From Fuerstiella sp. (GTDB taxonomy: Bacteria > Planctomycetota > Planctomycetia > Planctomycetales > Planctomycetaceae), in NCBI GenBank assembly GCA_029245955.1, contig JAQWOH010000053.1, forward strand, positions 32,223 to 96,222: a stretch of DNA of 64,000 nt. The letters run 5' to 3'. Below are positions 46,728 to 55,282 of the stretch, in pieces; positions within the stretch are counted from its first letter, which is position 1, and each line of letters begins with the position of its first letter. The translations under genes and the position numbers were made by a program. A model generated the notes under the pieces. The model saw only the letters and a program-made list of their open reading frames with translations, had not been told where the DNA came from and searched no databases.

Positions 46728-47063
46728 CTACTGCGGAATGACCTCCACTTCCATACCTTTCGACATCGGCATTCCGGTGCCGTCCGTACTGCCGCCCATG
46801 AGTTTACAAGTTGGTGGTCCATAGGGAATGAAAATCATCCCTTCCGGTTCTTTTCCAGCCTGACATTTAAATTCGGCTTCCCCGAACTCAGTACGAACCA
46901 GCGCCATCTGCCCTTCCACAAGTCCGATGGCTGTCATATCTCCCGGTTCCATCGTCATTAAACTGGTCAGCGCCTGATATTCATCGGAGTCTTTCCCTGC
47001 GTTAATCAAAGCTCCCTGCTTCGACGAACGCGATGAATTGAGAATAAACCTTTTCACGGACAT
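46728..47063 (-). CDS. fwdD: Formylmethanofuran dehydrogenase subunit D (FwdD), molybdopterin-dinucleotide binding
   Basis: A 111-aa beta-barrel protein matching archaeal FwdD: 'FILNSSRSSKQGALINAGKDSDEYQ', 'MEPGDMTAIGLVEGQMALV', 'GEAEFKCQAG' and the end 'EGMIFIPYGPPTCKLMGGSTDGTGMP'. FwdD corresponds to the C-terminal MGD-binding domain of formate dehydrogenases and helps hold the W/Mo-pterin of FwdB. The classical methylotroph cluster fhcABCD has no such gene. It starts 93 bases after ftr, and its presence supports a metal-containing, redox-active complex. Confidence 0.88.
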   Translation of the reverse strand: MSVKRFILNSSRSSKQGALINAGKDSDEYQALTSLMTMEPGDMTAIGLVEGQMALVRTEFGEAEFKCQAGKEPEGMIFIPYGPPTCKLMGGSTDGTGMPMSKGMEVEVIPQ

Positions 47064-47156
47064 GAGTTATATCTCTCCAGGCTATCAACAAAACCAAGAC
47101 ACGGACACTCGACAACGGAATCCCATCAGCCATCCCTCTGGACGCCGGAGGGGCCT

Positions 47157-48044
47157 CTACAGTTTATGGAGATGAAAGTGATGCGGCCCCAGTTTGCCGC
47201 CATAATTGCCTGCGGAAACCCGCACGACTCCGGGCATCCCCAGGACCGTATCCAGCCCAACCTTCATCGCCTGCGCCACAGCCTGCTCTGAGAATCCATC
47301 GATGACGATTTCGTAGACGGCCCGTTCTCCTTCTTCCAGTTCAGTTTCTGTTTGACCACGAAGCGTGGGACACCACTTATCATTCGTGCTGGCCTTGAGT
47401 TGAGGATACTTCGACCCGACTTTTGATCCACTGCGTACGATTCCCGCAGGAAATGGCAGAATGACGTCTTTCAGGTCGTTGATGGCAGTCACGGCAGTTC
47501 GGACAGCAGCCAGGGTCTGGACCTGTGACCGCCCGCAAATCAGCAGGTTTCCACCGCCGATCCCCGTCTTTGTCCCAAATACGTCTTCGCACAGAAATTC
47601 GCCGTCCATCACGGGAATTCGCCAATAACGCTGACGGTCCAGCTTCTTCGAGATCTGATATCCGTCTCCAAAGTAGCGAAGCTGCGCACCGACGTTGATC
47701 CGATCTTTCTTCGGTGACTCCGTCAGCCCGGAATAGACGGCAGTGGTCGGACACGTCAGTACGTTCTGTCCGATTCGACTGGCAACAGCCTTTTCCAGTG
47801 ACTTTCGGTTGAAGGCAAACACCAGCACGGAAACTCCGGGGCGACCATCAGGAGTAAGTGACTCCCCCAGACCTCGTTCAACCCCTGCCTCAGCATCGCA
47901 TCCGATCACGCTGGAGGCATTCCCACAAAACTCCAACGCGGCGATCGTAGCGAGTTCAATGTCGATGGCCGTAATGATCAGCCGAGTTCCCACCATGGGA
48001 AACGCTTCAGCAAACGTGTCATCGATTTTCGGTTGCTCTGTCAT
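47157..48044 (-). CDS. fhcD: Formylmethanofuran:tetrahydromethanopterin formyltransferase (Ftr/FhcD)
   Basis: A 295-aa cytosolic enzyme that moves the formyl group between methanofuran-type carrier and H4MPT. I prefer the ATG at 48044 (MTEQPKIDDTFAEAFPMVGTRLIITA); the frame opens seven codons earlier. 'GCDAEAGVERGL', 'RPGVSVLVFAFNRKSLEKAV', 'LTCPTTAVYSG', 'YFGDGYQISKKL' and a late 'NYGGKLGPHHFHLH' match Ftr. Length equals the archaeal enzyme. It is the first gene of the operon; its promoter should lie in 48045-48398. Confidence 0.94.
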   Translation of the reverse strand: MTEQPKIDDTFAEAFPMVGTRLIITAIDIELATIAALEFCGNASSVIGCDAEAGVERGLGESLTPDGRPGVSVLVFAFNRKSLEKAVASRIGQNVLTCPTTAVYSGLTESPKKDRINVGAQLRYFGDGYQISKKLDRQRYWRIPVMDGEFLCEDVFGTKTGIGGGNLLICGRSQVQTLAAVRTAVTAINDLKDVILPFPAGIVRSGSKVGSKYPQLKASTNDKWCPTLRGQTETELEEGERAVYEIVIDGFSEQAVAQAMKVGLDTVLGMPGVVRVSAGNYGGKLGPHHFHLHKL

Positions 48045-48398
48045 TCTCAAATCCGGCCGAAGCAATCCTCGCTCAATTTGCTGTCGTCTTTTGTTCCCGG
48101 GCTGGTCGCGACACCCTGCAGAGTCCCGATCTGCACAGACAAGCTCACTTAGCTGCTTATCGTACGATCCGTAGTCCAGAGTGTCTCTTCAATTGGAAGC
48201 AATCCGAATTCGAGACAGATCATTCTCATCCCTGGACATCGGGTCGCCACGCCCGCAAGATGAGTTCACGTTGATAACCATTGATTTTCCGGATAATTCG
48301 GGGCATACACATGCCGGCGAATGCCTTAGAGTCACTGTTTCGCGTCCCCCGCACGGAGACAGCGCTCCCCTTTCCCAGCTACAGAGGTTGCAGAGTTT
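48045..48398. other. Divergent promoter region of the fwd operon and ppa
   Basis: A 354-base spacer between the starts of ftr (minus) and ppa (plus). No clear promoter boxes, operator repeats or small genes were recognised. Confidence 0.35.
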
Positions 48399-49016
48399 AT
48401 GTCATTCCCTCAGCCTTTTTACCGTTGGCGACCGCATCCCTGGCACGGTCTTGATGTTGGTCCCGAACCGCCCGGACTGGTGCACGCCTTTATCGAAATA
48501 ACTCCCTTTGACCTTGTCAAATACGAAGTCGACAAAGTCACGGGGTATTTGCGAGTTGATCGTCCACAACGAACCTCATCGCAGCCACCGACGCTGTACG
48601 GCTTCATCCCGCGGACGTACTGCGGAGAACGAGTTGCGGCGATGATGCCGCAGGCGAAGCGGGGCGACGGTGACCCGCTGGATATATGTGTGTTGAGCGA
48701 ACGGCCAATTACAAAGTCGGAAGTCATCATTAACGTACGAGTAATCGGCGGTCTGCCGATGCTCGACAATGGCGAAGCGGATGACAAGATTATCGGTGTT
48801 CTGGCAGCTGACAACATCTGGTCACACGTCGAAGACATCAATGAACTGCCGCAGGCACTGGTACAACGCATGCGACACTACTTCACAACCTATAAAGTCA
48901 TGCCGGGCGATCCGGCACAACCCGTGTCCATCGACGGGATTTACGATCGCGACCATGCGGAAAAAGTGATTCATGCCGCCATGGCTGACTACCAGGACGA
49001 ATTCGGCGATACGTGA
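48399..49016 (+). CDS. ppa: Inorganic pyrophosphatase, type I
   Basis: A 205-aa soluble pyrophosphatase that hydrolyses PPi to phosphate. The metal-binding signature GDGDPLDICVLSE is near residue 90, with further family marks 'TPFDLVKYEVDKVTGYLRVDRP', 'LYGFIPRTYCGE' and 'DDKIIGV'. It is slightly longer than the usual 160-180 aa at the N-terminus ('FYRWRPHPWHGLDVGPEPP', common in this branch). Monocistronic, ending before a strong hairpin. Confidence 0.94.
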   Translation: MSFPQPFYRWRPHPWHGLDVGPEPPGLVHAFIEITPFDLVKYEVDKVTGYLRVDRPQRTSSQPPTLYGFIPRTYCGERVAAMMPQAKRGDGDPLDICVLSERPITKSEVIINVRVIGGLPMLDNGEADDKIIGVLAADNIWSHVEDINELPQALVQRMRHYFTTYKVMPGDPAQPVSIDGIYDRDHAEKVIHAAMADYQDEFGDT

Positions 49017-49092
49017 GCACCTGCATATTCGCCGTTGCGCGCCGGAATTGGTTTCGCCTGCGACTCAACAGATTCAGACAGCTGCCACATAC

Positions 49093-49127
49093 GAAAAAAG
49101 CCCGTCGTTCGCCAGAACGACGGGCTT
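49093..49127 (-). terminator. Strong intrinsic terminator for the 49161-50099 gene, possibly bidirectional
   Basis: A perfect 13-bp stem AAGCCCGTCGTTC / GAACGACGGGCTT with loop GCCA. On the minus strand it is followed by a T run; on the plus strand only by a weak CATCTTT. It lies 34 bases past the minus-strand stop and about 80 past ppa. Confidence 0.85.
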
Positions 49128-49160
49128 CATCTTTATCAACCGTGTCATTCACTATCAACG

Positions 49161-50099
49161 CTACCGCAGACTGAATACAGCCGGGTCATCGATAATGAAT
49201 GGTGTGGACCATGTTCGTCCGTCACATCTGTTCACCGAATTGAAGAAATGCGTCGCGAACATCTCAGCCGAGTAGCTGTACGGGTAACTGGCATACAGAT
49301 GGTCTGCCGGGCGAAGATCGCCCACGCCCTGACGAGCATAATAATGAATTCGGCCGTCGGGCGTGACCGACATGCCGAACGTCCACCACCCCGGAGTCAG
49401 CTTAACACTGCGGACTTCGTGTCCTGTATTGTTTCCGCGGATCAGCAGAACGGCTTCGTCTTCCGCGTAACGGGGGTCTGTTTCGCTGTGGAATTCAAAG
49501 AAGTATCCTGGCCAATAGGATTCCTTTTCCTTCACAGTCCGAGTGAACAGGAATCCCTTTTTCTTTTCGGTCTTGGTTGTCTTGCAGTCAATGCGGTAAC
49601 CAAAGTGTGAACCGGAACGGTCTTCCCAGTTCTGAAACGGGGGAAGCCAGATACGACATGTACAGCTGGGACTGCGCGAAACGTCAAGGCGGCCTATACG
49701 CGACGAACAGGCCATGACGAAATCATCCTGCTCCATCTTTCCGCTGGGGCGTCCCGGGATGCCGGAATTCAACGTCTGCAGCCGCAGAGCACCTTTGCTG
49801 CCGACGATGCCATTGGCAGGCGTTGCCACACGTTCAATGACGTCCGGCATGCCACGTTTCGCACTTTCGAACCAGCGGCCGTTGTTGGATCCGCCCAGCG
49901 GTCGGCGTTCCCGGTCGTCCTGCTCCCGACTGGCCTTCTGGCCGTTGGGAATCCATTTCCAGTTTTCATTTTCGAAATCATCTCCGACGCGCGTGTGGCG
50001 AATTCCCGTTCCAGGAACAACCTGCCCATGAGCGCGGACGAAGAAGATGGGAATAGCAATGACAAAACAGGCAATGCGTAAGATGTGAAGCGACCTCAT
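49161..50099 (-). CDS. Secreted hypothetical protein of a planctomycete-type family
   Basis: A 312-aa protein. I chose the ATG at 50099: it follows a G-rich ribosome site (GAGGGGGGC) and begins a signal peptide (RSLHILRIACFVIAIPIFFVRAHG); the frame is open 57 codons upstream. The mature part has a DDFENENWKW opening, 'EQDDRERRPLGGSNNGRWFESAKRGMPD' and 'GSKGALRLQTLNSGIPG', then 'WPGYFFEFHSE' and 'PGWWTFGMSVTPDGRIHYYAR', resembling a concanavalin-like beta-sandwich. A glycan-binding or envelope role is plausible. No catalytic residues are evident. Confidence 0.8.
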   Translation of the reverse strand: MRSLHILRIACFVIAIPIFFVRAHGQVVPGTGIRHTRVGDDFENENWKWIPNGQKASREQDDRERRPLGGSNNGRWFESAKRGMPDVIERVATPANGIVGSKGALRLQTLNSGIPGRPSGKMEQDDFVMACSSRIGRLDVSRSPSCTCRIWLPPFQNWEDRSGSHFGYRIDCKTTKTEKKKGFLFTRTVKEKESYWPGYFFEFHSETDPRYAEDEAVLLIRGNNTGHEVRSVKLTPGWWTFGMSVTPDGRIHYYARQGVGDLRPADHLYASYPYSYSAEMFATHFFNSVNRCDGRTWSTPFIIDDPAVFSLR

Positions 50100-50744
50100 G
50101 TCGCAGCCCCCCTCATAGTAAATCCATTGACAGTGAGTGTGGTTGGCAGACTCGCCGTCAAACGACAAGTGCACAGCCGACTCACAACAGCCATTCCACT
50201 TCTGTGCAGCTGGGCTGTTTAGTGATGAGTCGTGAGGGATGAAACTCAGACGAAGTCCGTTGCTCGCCACTCAGGCCTCCTGCCCGCGAGTAGCGCGCCG
50301 ACTCCACCGTACACGTCCCCCAGTATGCTTATCGGTACGGACCTCAATAACGTTACAGCCAAATCAAGTGTGCGAAACGTCGTAGAGCATCTTTGCCAAC
50401 TTCAATCGAAACGGATGGCCCCGCTTTACCAACCGTTAATCTCAGTCCGCCAGGACGCGTCATCGGCGGCAGAATCGTGCCAATGTGTCGCCTCAGCGGC
50501 AGTTCGTGCCGCAGTACAACTGCCTGCCCGAACCAGCTCTTCCATAAATCAGCGCGGGCCTTTCGAAAAAGAGGAGGAAATATAATTGTCCCTGCAGCAG
50601 CCCACCCTCGAAGAATCAACTGATTTGTCCAGAACGATCCGGGCAATCTTCGCCCTGGATCATTTGCCCGGTGCATGGTCGCGAGATTGCCGCCACATGG
50701 GTAAACTAAGCAGCAGATGGATATGTTCGCCGGATACCCAAGTG
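50100..50744. other. Spacer before holA; one doubtful minus-strand frame
   Basis: A 645-base gap between divergent genes. A minus-strand frame (50353-50676 from its second Met) would give about 107 aa with a regular C-terminal half ('GKAGPSVSIEVGKDALRRF'). It has no recognisable family and overlaps other frames, so I do not call it. The lptE-type gene often found next to holA is not seen. Confidence 0.25.
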
Positions 50745-51734
50745 ATGCACGCAACCGAGTTCCTGTCTAAAAACGCTACGATTCCCGACGTTCCCGTCCT
50801 GGTAATGTACGGCACCGAACGCTATCTGAAACTGCAAACGCTGAATCTGATTCCCGGATTGGAAGACGATACTGAAGATGTCGCCCTCACTCGCACAGCG
50901 GGCAAAGATGCGGATCTGAAGAGCGTCTGTGACGAACTTCTGACGGTGTCTATGTTCGGCGACAAGCGGATCGTGATGATCGATGATGCGGATGACTTCG
51001 TGTCGCAGCATCGAGCCGGTCTGGAAAAATACGTTGCCAACCCGTCAAAAACATCACTGCTTATTCTGGACGTCAAATCGTGGCCAAAGAACACGAAGCT
51101 GGCGAAGGCAACCGAAAAAATCGGCCTGAATCTGGAATGCGGAGAACTCAAAGGGGCATCGCTGGTGAAGTGGTTGATCAGAACAGCCACTGAGGTTCAC
51201 CAGAAACAACTCGACAGGGATGCCGCAAACCTGATTGTGCAGTTGGCGGGCGACAGTCTGGGGCTGCTGCAGCAGGAACTGGACAAGCTGGCGGCACTTG
51301 TCGGCGATGAAGAAACAATCACTCCGGAAGACGTTACTCGAGTCGTCGGTGGCTGGCGCGTTGAAACAACGTGGGCGATGCTGGATGCTGTACGAGATCG
51401 CGAAACATCAAAGGCTCTGGAGTGTCTCGACAAACTGATACTGGCCGGTGATGCACCGCAAAAAATCCTGGGTGGGCTGACGTTCACATTTCGCAAACTG
51501 GCGGAGGCCACAGAATACGCTCGGCAAACCCGCGATTTGCCGAGTGCACTGCGGTCGGCCGGAGTCTTCCCGGCAGCAATCGGGCCGTCAGAACGATACC
51601 TGAAACGCCTCGGGTTCGAAAAAGCCAGCCGCATTTTCCAATTGCTCATCGAAGCCGATGCCAACATGAAAGGCGGCAGTCGAGTTGCCCCCAAACTTCA
51701 ACTGGAAGCGCTCTTCGTCAGATTAGCCGGCTGA
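50745..51734 (+). CDS. holA: DNA polymerase III delta subunit
   Basis: A 329-aa clamp-loader subunit. ATG at 50745 gives the expected N-terminus ('TEFLSKNATIPDVPVLVMYGTERYLKLQTL'); the frame is open 53 codons upstream. The AAA+-like fold lacks a Walker A, as usual for delta. 'LLTVSMFGDKRIVMIDDADDFVSQH', 'GELKGASLVKWLIRTA', 'LAGDSLGLLQQELDKLAAL' and the C-terminal collar helices ('GGLTFTFRKLAEATEYAR') match HolA. Confidence 0.92.
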   Translation: MHATEFLSKNATIPDVPVLVMYGTERYLKLQTLNLIPGLEDDTEDVALTRTAGKDADLKSVCDELLTVSMFGDKRIVMIDDADDFVSQHRAGLEKYVANPSKTSLLILDVKSWPKNTKLAKATEKIGLNLECGELKGASLVKWLIRTATEVHQKQLDRDAANLIVQLAGDSLGLLQQELDKLAALVGDEETITPEDVTRVVGGWRVETTWAMLDAVRDRETSKALECLDKLILAGDAPQKILGGLTFTFRKLAEATEYARQTRDLPSALRSAGVFPAAIGPSERYLKRLGFEKASRIFQLLIEADANMKGGSRVAPKLQLEALFVRLAG

Positions 51735-51788
51735 ACACCAACGGGCCACTTCATTCTCACTCTGAAGCTCACCGGAAAGACATCACCG

Positions 51789-52472
51789 TCAACCGGACGC
51801 AACCGTGCGGCGATAGTCCCACAGGATGACCAGAAACGCCACGAAATCATAGGCGACGTGCGCCGTCATCGGAATCAGCAGGTTGGGCGTGGAATCGACT
51901 GTCATTAAAGCAGTCAGATACAAACCGATGAAACCTGCGAGCATGGCATATAGCGGCGTAATCGAGTGAGCCAGCGCGAACAGAAGATTGCACACCATAA
52001 TGGCCAGCGTCGGATTCCACGGTCTGATCCACTGATACAGCAGTCCACGAAACAACACTTCTTCGCAAACTCCAGCCAGTAATGCGAGGAACAGAATGTC
52101 AATGATGCGGCAGCGATCCAGTAAAGGGCCAAGCATTTCACGCAGAAATTCGCGAATCTGAACCAGCCCGTTCGCTTTAGACAGTAAACAGGCGACCAGA
52201 AGAAACAGCATGGGCACTGTGGCTGACAGTCCGATGCCGAAGTCCTGCAGGGACCAGTCCAATTCCGCAGTCGGGTGCACATCAACGACAAGACCAAGGG
52301 CAAATGCCACCAGCAACAATGCTCCCTCAAAAAGTCCGGCGCCGATCAGGAACTGTGACAGCGTCAGGGTTTGGCGAGGTGGCAGATCGTTGGTCACAAA
52401 TATCCGATACAACTGATTGGGGCAGACGACGGCAGATCGTCCTTTACGTCTTCGATCTGCGGCTTGAGTCAC
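51789..52472 (-). CDS. CPBP family intramembrane metalloprotease
   Basis: A 227-aa membrane protein from a GTG start at 52472. It has about six membrane segments and the CPBP (Abi/CAAX-protease-like) motifs EEVLFRGLLYQW (Glu-Glu and Arg), then 'LLFALAHSITPLYA' (His), then 'LIPMTAHVAYDF' (His). It may cleave prenylated or signal peptides in the membrane or protect against bacteriocins. Upstream on the same strand lies a structured RNA candidate ending in a terminator 130 bases before the start, which could act as an attenuating leader. Confidence 0.88.
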   Translation of the reverse strand: MTQAADRRRKGRSAVVCPNQLYRIFVTNDLPPRQTLTLSQFLIGAGLFEGALLLVAFALGLVVDVHPTAELDWSLQDFGIGLSATVPMLFLLVACLLSKANGLVQIREFLREMLGPLLDRCRIIDILFLALLAGVCEEVLFRGLLYQWIRPWNPTLAIMVCNLLFALAHSITPLYAMLAGFIGLYLTALMTVDSTPNLLIPMTAHVAYDFVAFLVILWDYRRTVASG

Positions 52473-52602
52473 CGATCACGGTAACTTCACAGCGCTGGAG
52501 TCGAAAGCGTGAAGACGGTATTCGCTTGTTCTGTAATCACAAACTATCGGCAAACCTGAAAGAACAGTGGTCCGTTTGTGGCGCAGCACGGACTGCATAG
52601 CG

Positions 52603-52647
52603 CAAAAAAAAGGCCGATCGGATTTCAATGAAACCGATGGCCTTTTT
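52603..52647 (-). terminator. Strong intrinsic terminator of the candidate RNA
   Basis: Minus strand: AAAAAGGCC, ATCGG, a loop, CCGAT, a bulged C, GGCCTTTTTTTT. A 9-bp plus 5-bp stem with one bulge and an eight-T tract. On the plus strand the T run is five, so it may work in both directions. Confidence 0.8.
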
Positions 52648-52850
52648 CGTGTCGCAGAAGTCGAGTTTCTCAGGCTCGATTCTGCCTTTCATCTCTCTCA
52701 TCTGTGTGACTCGGTTCTCAAGCGAGCCATCTCTCTCATTTCGCATGCTGCCTTCAAAGGGCAGCGACTGCTTTCTCAGAGCAGCCGTGGTTCAGGATCT
52801 CACTCCGAACCATTCTCTCTCTGCCCGGAAGAGAAGGCAAGGACGATGCC
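52603..52850 (-). ncRNA. Candidate structured RNA with serial hairpins and terminator
   Basis: In the 650-base gap between CPBP and tadA, the minus strand can form five hairpins in a row: 52789-52811 (GGTTC/GAACC), 52768-52784 (CTGCT/AGCAG), 52747-52765 (GCTGCC/GGCAGC), 52708-52728 (GGCTCG/CGAGTC with a G-U pair) and 52661-52679 (TCGAG/CTCGA). Three loops share TGAGAA. The linkers repeat ATGAGAGAGATG (twice exactly, once as a variant). It ends in a terminator with eight T. It matches no RNA family I know (not tmRNA, SRP RNA, RNase P or 6S by eye). The 5' end is unknown, and it could also be the CPBP leader. Confidence 0.5.
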
Positions 52851-53121
52851 AATCGTATCAAAAACACAGGCCGCGACGTATTTCCGGCGGCATCCCGAGC
52901 ACACAACCTGTTTCACAACAATAAGTTACGACACACCCCGAAAAACTCCAGTCCTGTCGGACAAATCGTTTTCGATGAACGTCATCCGCAGGTTTTGTAC
53001 TTTCTACAAGGCGTGGCAAATGTAGTTATTACAAATTCATGCTGTGGTGCCACGGCAGCTGCTGTCATTTTTTTTGCCACGGGTTAGTGTGCCGCCACTT
53101 TGACCAGACGGAACCCGGTAA

Positions 53122-53613
53122 ATGTCAGAAATACAACCAATCAATCCACTGCAACCGCACGACGTGTGGATGAAAAAAGCACTGGATCAGGCCCTGATAG
53201 CCTATGACCTGGAAGAAGTTCCGGTCGGCGCCGTAGTCGTCTGCAAAGATCGTGTGATTGCTGAAGCCTGCAATCAGCGCGAGGCTCTCAACGATCCGAC
53301 AGCCCATGCTGAAATGATCGCCATCACGCAGGCCGCGGAGGCACTGGGATCGTGGCGATTGCTTGATTGTACGCTGTATGTCACGCTGGAACCCTGCCCC
53401 ATGTGCGCAGGAGCGATCGTTCAGTCACGAATTCCGTTTGTCGTGTACGGCACAACCGATCCCAAAGGCGGAGCCTGTGACACACTGTTTCAGATTACGT
53501 CTGACATTCGTCTGAATCATCAGGCTGCAGTTCTGGGAGGCGTGATGCAGGAAGACTGCAAAGCAATTCTGCAGCAATTCTTCCGCGAACGGCGAACGCT
53601 CGGGAGATCGTGA
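53122..53613 (+). CDS. tadA: tRNA-specific adenosine deaminase
   Basis: A 163-aa zinc enzyme that converts A34 to inosine in tRNA-Arg(ACG). Catalytic 'PTAHAEMIAI' (His zinc ligand and Glu proton shuttle) and 'TLEPCPMCAGAIVQSRI' (two Cys zinc ligands). The N-terminal 'WMKKALDQALIAYDLEEVPVGAVVV' is standard, as is the length. It is monocistronic in its setting. Confidence 0.95.
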   Translation: MSEIQPINPLQPHDVWMKKALDQALIAYDLEEVPVGAVVVCKDRVIAEACNQREALNDPTAHAEMIAITQAAEALGSWRLLDCTLYVTLEPCPMCAGAIVQSRIPFVVYGTTDPKGGACDTLFQITSDIRLNHQAAVLGGVMQEDCKAILQQFFRERRTLGRS

Positions 53614-53771
53614 CGAGAAAACTTGAGCGGCATTCTTCGGAATCCCCGGTCACAGGGTACGCTTCCCGCACGACCGCGCAAATTCTGCCGGTCACGCGAC
53701 GATGTTTAAGGCTTTACGTCGACCCTCGGGGAAGCGGACAAAAACTTTCCGAGTCCGGACTTTAATCGCTA

Positions 53772-53799
53772 TTGACCCAATTTTTGCCTTGGGTTAAAT
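53772..53799 (+). promoter_or_regulatory. Possible sigma-70-type promoter for the YTV gene
   Basis: TTGACC and TTAAAT separated by 16 bases, about 280 bases before the YTV-gene ATG. The rest of the 466-base gap (53614-54079) shows no gene. The long leader makes this tentative. Confidence 0.3.
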
Positions 53800-54079
53800 C
53801 TCAGTCTGACGTGGTGTCCGAGACGGCATTTTCCGCCACTCAACTACGTCTCCCGTCACATTTCTACACATCCAGACACGTTCCGTGTTGACTCACCCTG
53901 CGAGCTCGTCCTGAGTTCGTTGTCCTTCAATCCCGCTTTTCCCGTTTCGCAGACTGTCGGCACACTCACGGACGAACGTTCGGCCGGTGCCTGGCGATCT
54001 TCTCAACTCGTTCATCTGTGCAATCAGCATACCCGCAATTCGGCTGCGCAGGTGGGATTTCCTGTCAGGGAAGAATCTC

Positions 54080-55282
54080 ATGTTGTTTAGACATTTCACG
54101 TTGACGGCTGTCGTGACAGCCCTCCTTCTGAACACCACCGTTGTGGAAGCTCAATTCTACAACGGAGGATGTTCCACGTGTGGACCCGTTGCCGCCGCAC
54201 CGGCAGCGTCCTGCACTCCGATTCAGCCGGTGTATTCTGCCTGTTACCAGACAGTGCCCGTGACCACGTACAAACGTGAGAAGCGGACAGTCGAGGTGCC
54301 GGAATACAAGACTGAATACGAAAACCGTGACGTGACCATCTACAAGCCGGTCACGACTCAACGAACAGTGGAAGTACCCACGGTGTCCTATCGGACTGTG
54401 ATGGAGAATCGAGTCATCAATCGCGACATGGGTCGCTGGGTAACAAATTATACGCCTGTGCAGAAATGTGCCCCCTGCCAGGTCGACCCTCGTCCTGGTA
54501 TGATCGGCTGGCTGAATCGGACCGGCTATTCTTTCCGAAATTCCTTCACACCGAATTATCGAACGACTCGACAGTATGTGCCGCAAATGGTGACATGCAA
54601 TGTCCCGGTCTCTCGGCAGGTTGCCGTCCGAGGCACCAAACGGGTCGTGGTCAACGACACAAAAATGGTCGCTCACAAAACGACTGAACGTGTTGCTGTG
54701 CAGAGACTTGTCACGAGAACAGTGGAACAGACGGTTCTGCGGCCGCAGATTGCGTATCGCAGAGTTCCGATTGGCACCTCGCTGGCTTACGGCCGTGCGG
54801 GCAGCACACTGGCTTACGGTGGCTTCGGATATCCTGGCAGCACCAGCACCGCGCTGATCATTGAAGACGACGGGGAAACGCGAACGGCTCGACGCCCACA
54901 GCCTGATCCGATCAGTGGCACACGCAGTGCCGAAGCCTTCCCGGAAGATCCGGCCCCGGCAAGAACAAGCGAACGCACCTTCGATCGTAATAGTTCAGAA
55001 AGCGAAAACAAGTTCCAGCGATCCAGCTACCAGGCATTGCCACCTGCCGAGGCACCCGCATTGAAACGGCCGCCCACGTTCCCCGGTGAAGCAGACATTA
55101 AGCCAGGTTACCCAACATTTGAGTCGTCACAACGGTCACCATCGCGAGTCGCACCGGCACGGTATTCAAGTATTTCACCGCCGGCAGCCGGTGGCTGGAA
55201 AACAAGTCGTCAGGTAAGCAGCGAGAATATTTCAGTCACCGCTCTGACGCTGCCAGCCATCACCGTGACGGAAAACAACTAG
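54080..55282 (+). CDS. YTV-type cell-surface protein
   Basis: A 400-aa secreted protein. ATG at 54080 starts the signal peptide (FRHFTLTAVVTALLLNTTVVEA). A short Cys-rich part ('GGCSTCGPVAAAPAASC') is followed by repeated Tyr/Thr/Val beta-strands ('VPVTTYKREKRTVEVPEYKTEYENRDVTIY', 'TTQRTVEVPTVSYRTVMENRV', 'HKTTERVAVQRLVTRTVEQTV'), the pattern of planctomycete YTV domains thought to form part of the protein cell wall. The C-terminal 150 residues are Pro/Ser-rich and probably disordered. It ends in a long CU-rich 3'UTR and terminator. Confidence 0.82.
   Translation: MLFRHFTLTAVVTALLLNTTVVEAQFYNGGCSTCGPVAAAPAASCTPIQPVYSACYQTVPVTTYKREKRTVEVPEYKTEYENRDVTIYKPVTTQRTVEVPTVSYRTVMENRVINRDMGRWVTNYTPVQKCAPCQVDPRPGMIGWLNRTGYSFRNSFTPNYRTTRQYVPQMVTCNVPVSRQVAVRGTKRVVVNDTKMVAHKTTERVAVQRLVTRTVEQTVLRPQIAYRRVPIGTSLAYGRAGSTLAYGGFGYPGSTSTALIIEDDGETRTARRPQPDPISGTRSAEAFPEDPAPARTSERTFDRNSSESENKFQRSSYQALPPAEAPALKRPPTFPGEADIKPGYPTFESSQRSPSRVAPARYSSISPPAAGGWKTSRQVSSENISVTALTLPAITVTENN

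Noticed and set aside
52689..52830. CRISPR array suggested by repeated CATCTCTCTCAT on the plus strand
   Set aside because: Only two exact short repeats at irregular spacing, no cas genes, and hairpins between them; a structured RNA explains it better.
52740..52850. SRP RNA or RNase P RNA in the gap before tadA
   Set aside because: The conserved GGAAGGAAGCAGCC-type apical loop of SRP RNA and the P4 core of RNase P are not present.
52567..53025. 152-codon plus-strand frame before tadA
   Set aside because: It runs through a strong terminator hairpin and the serial hairpins, and its composition is irregular.
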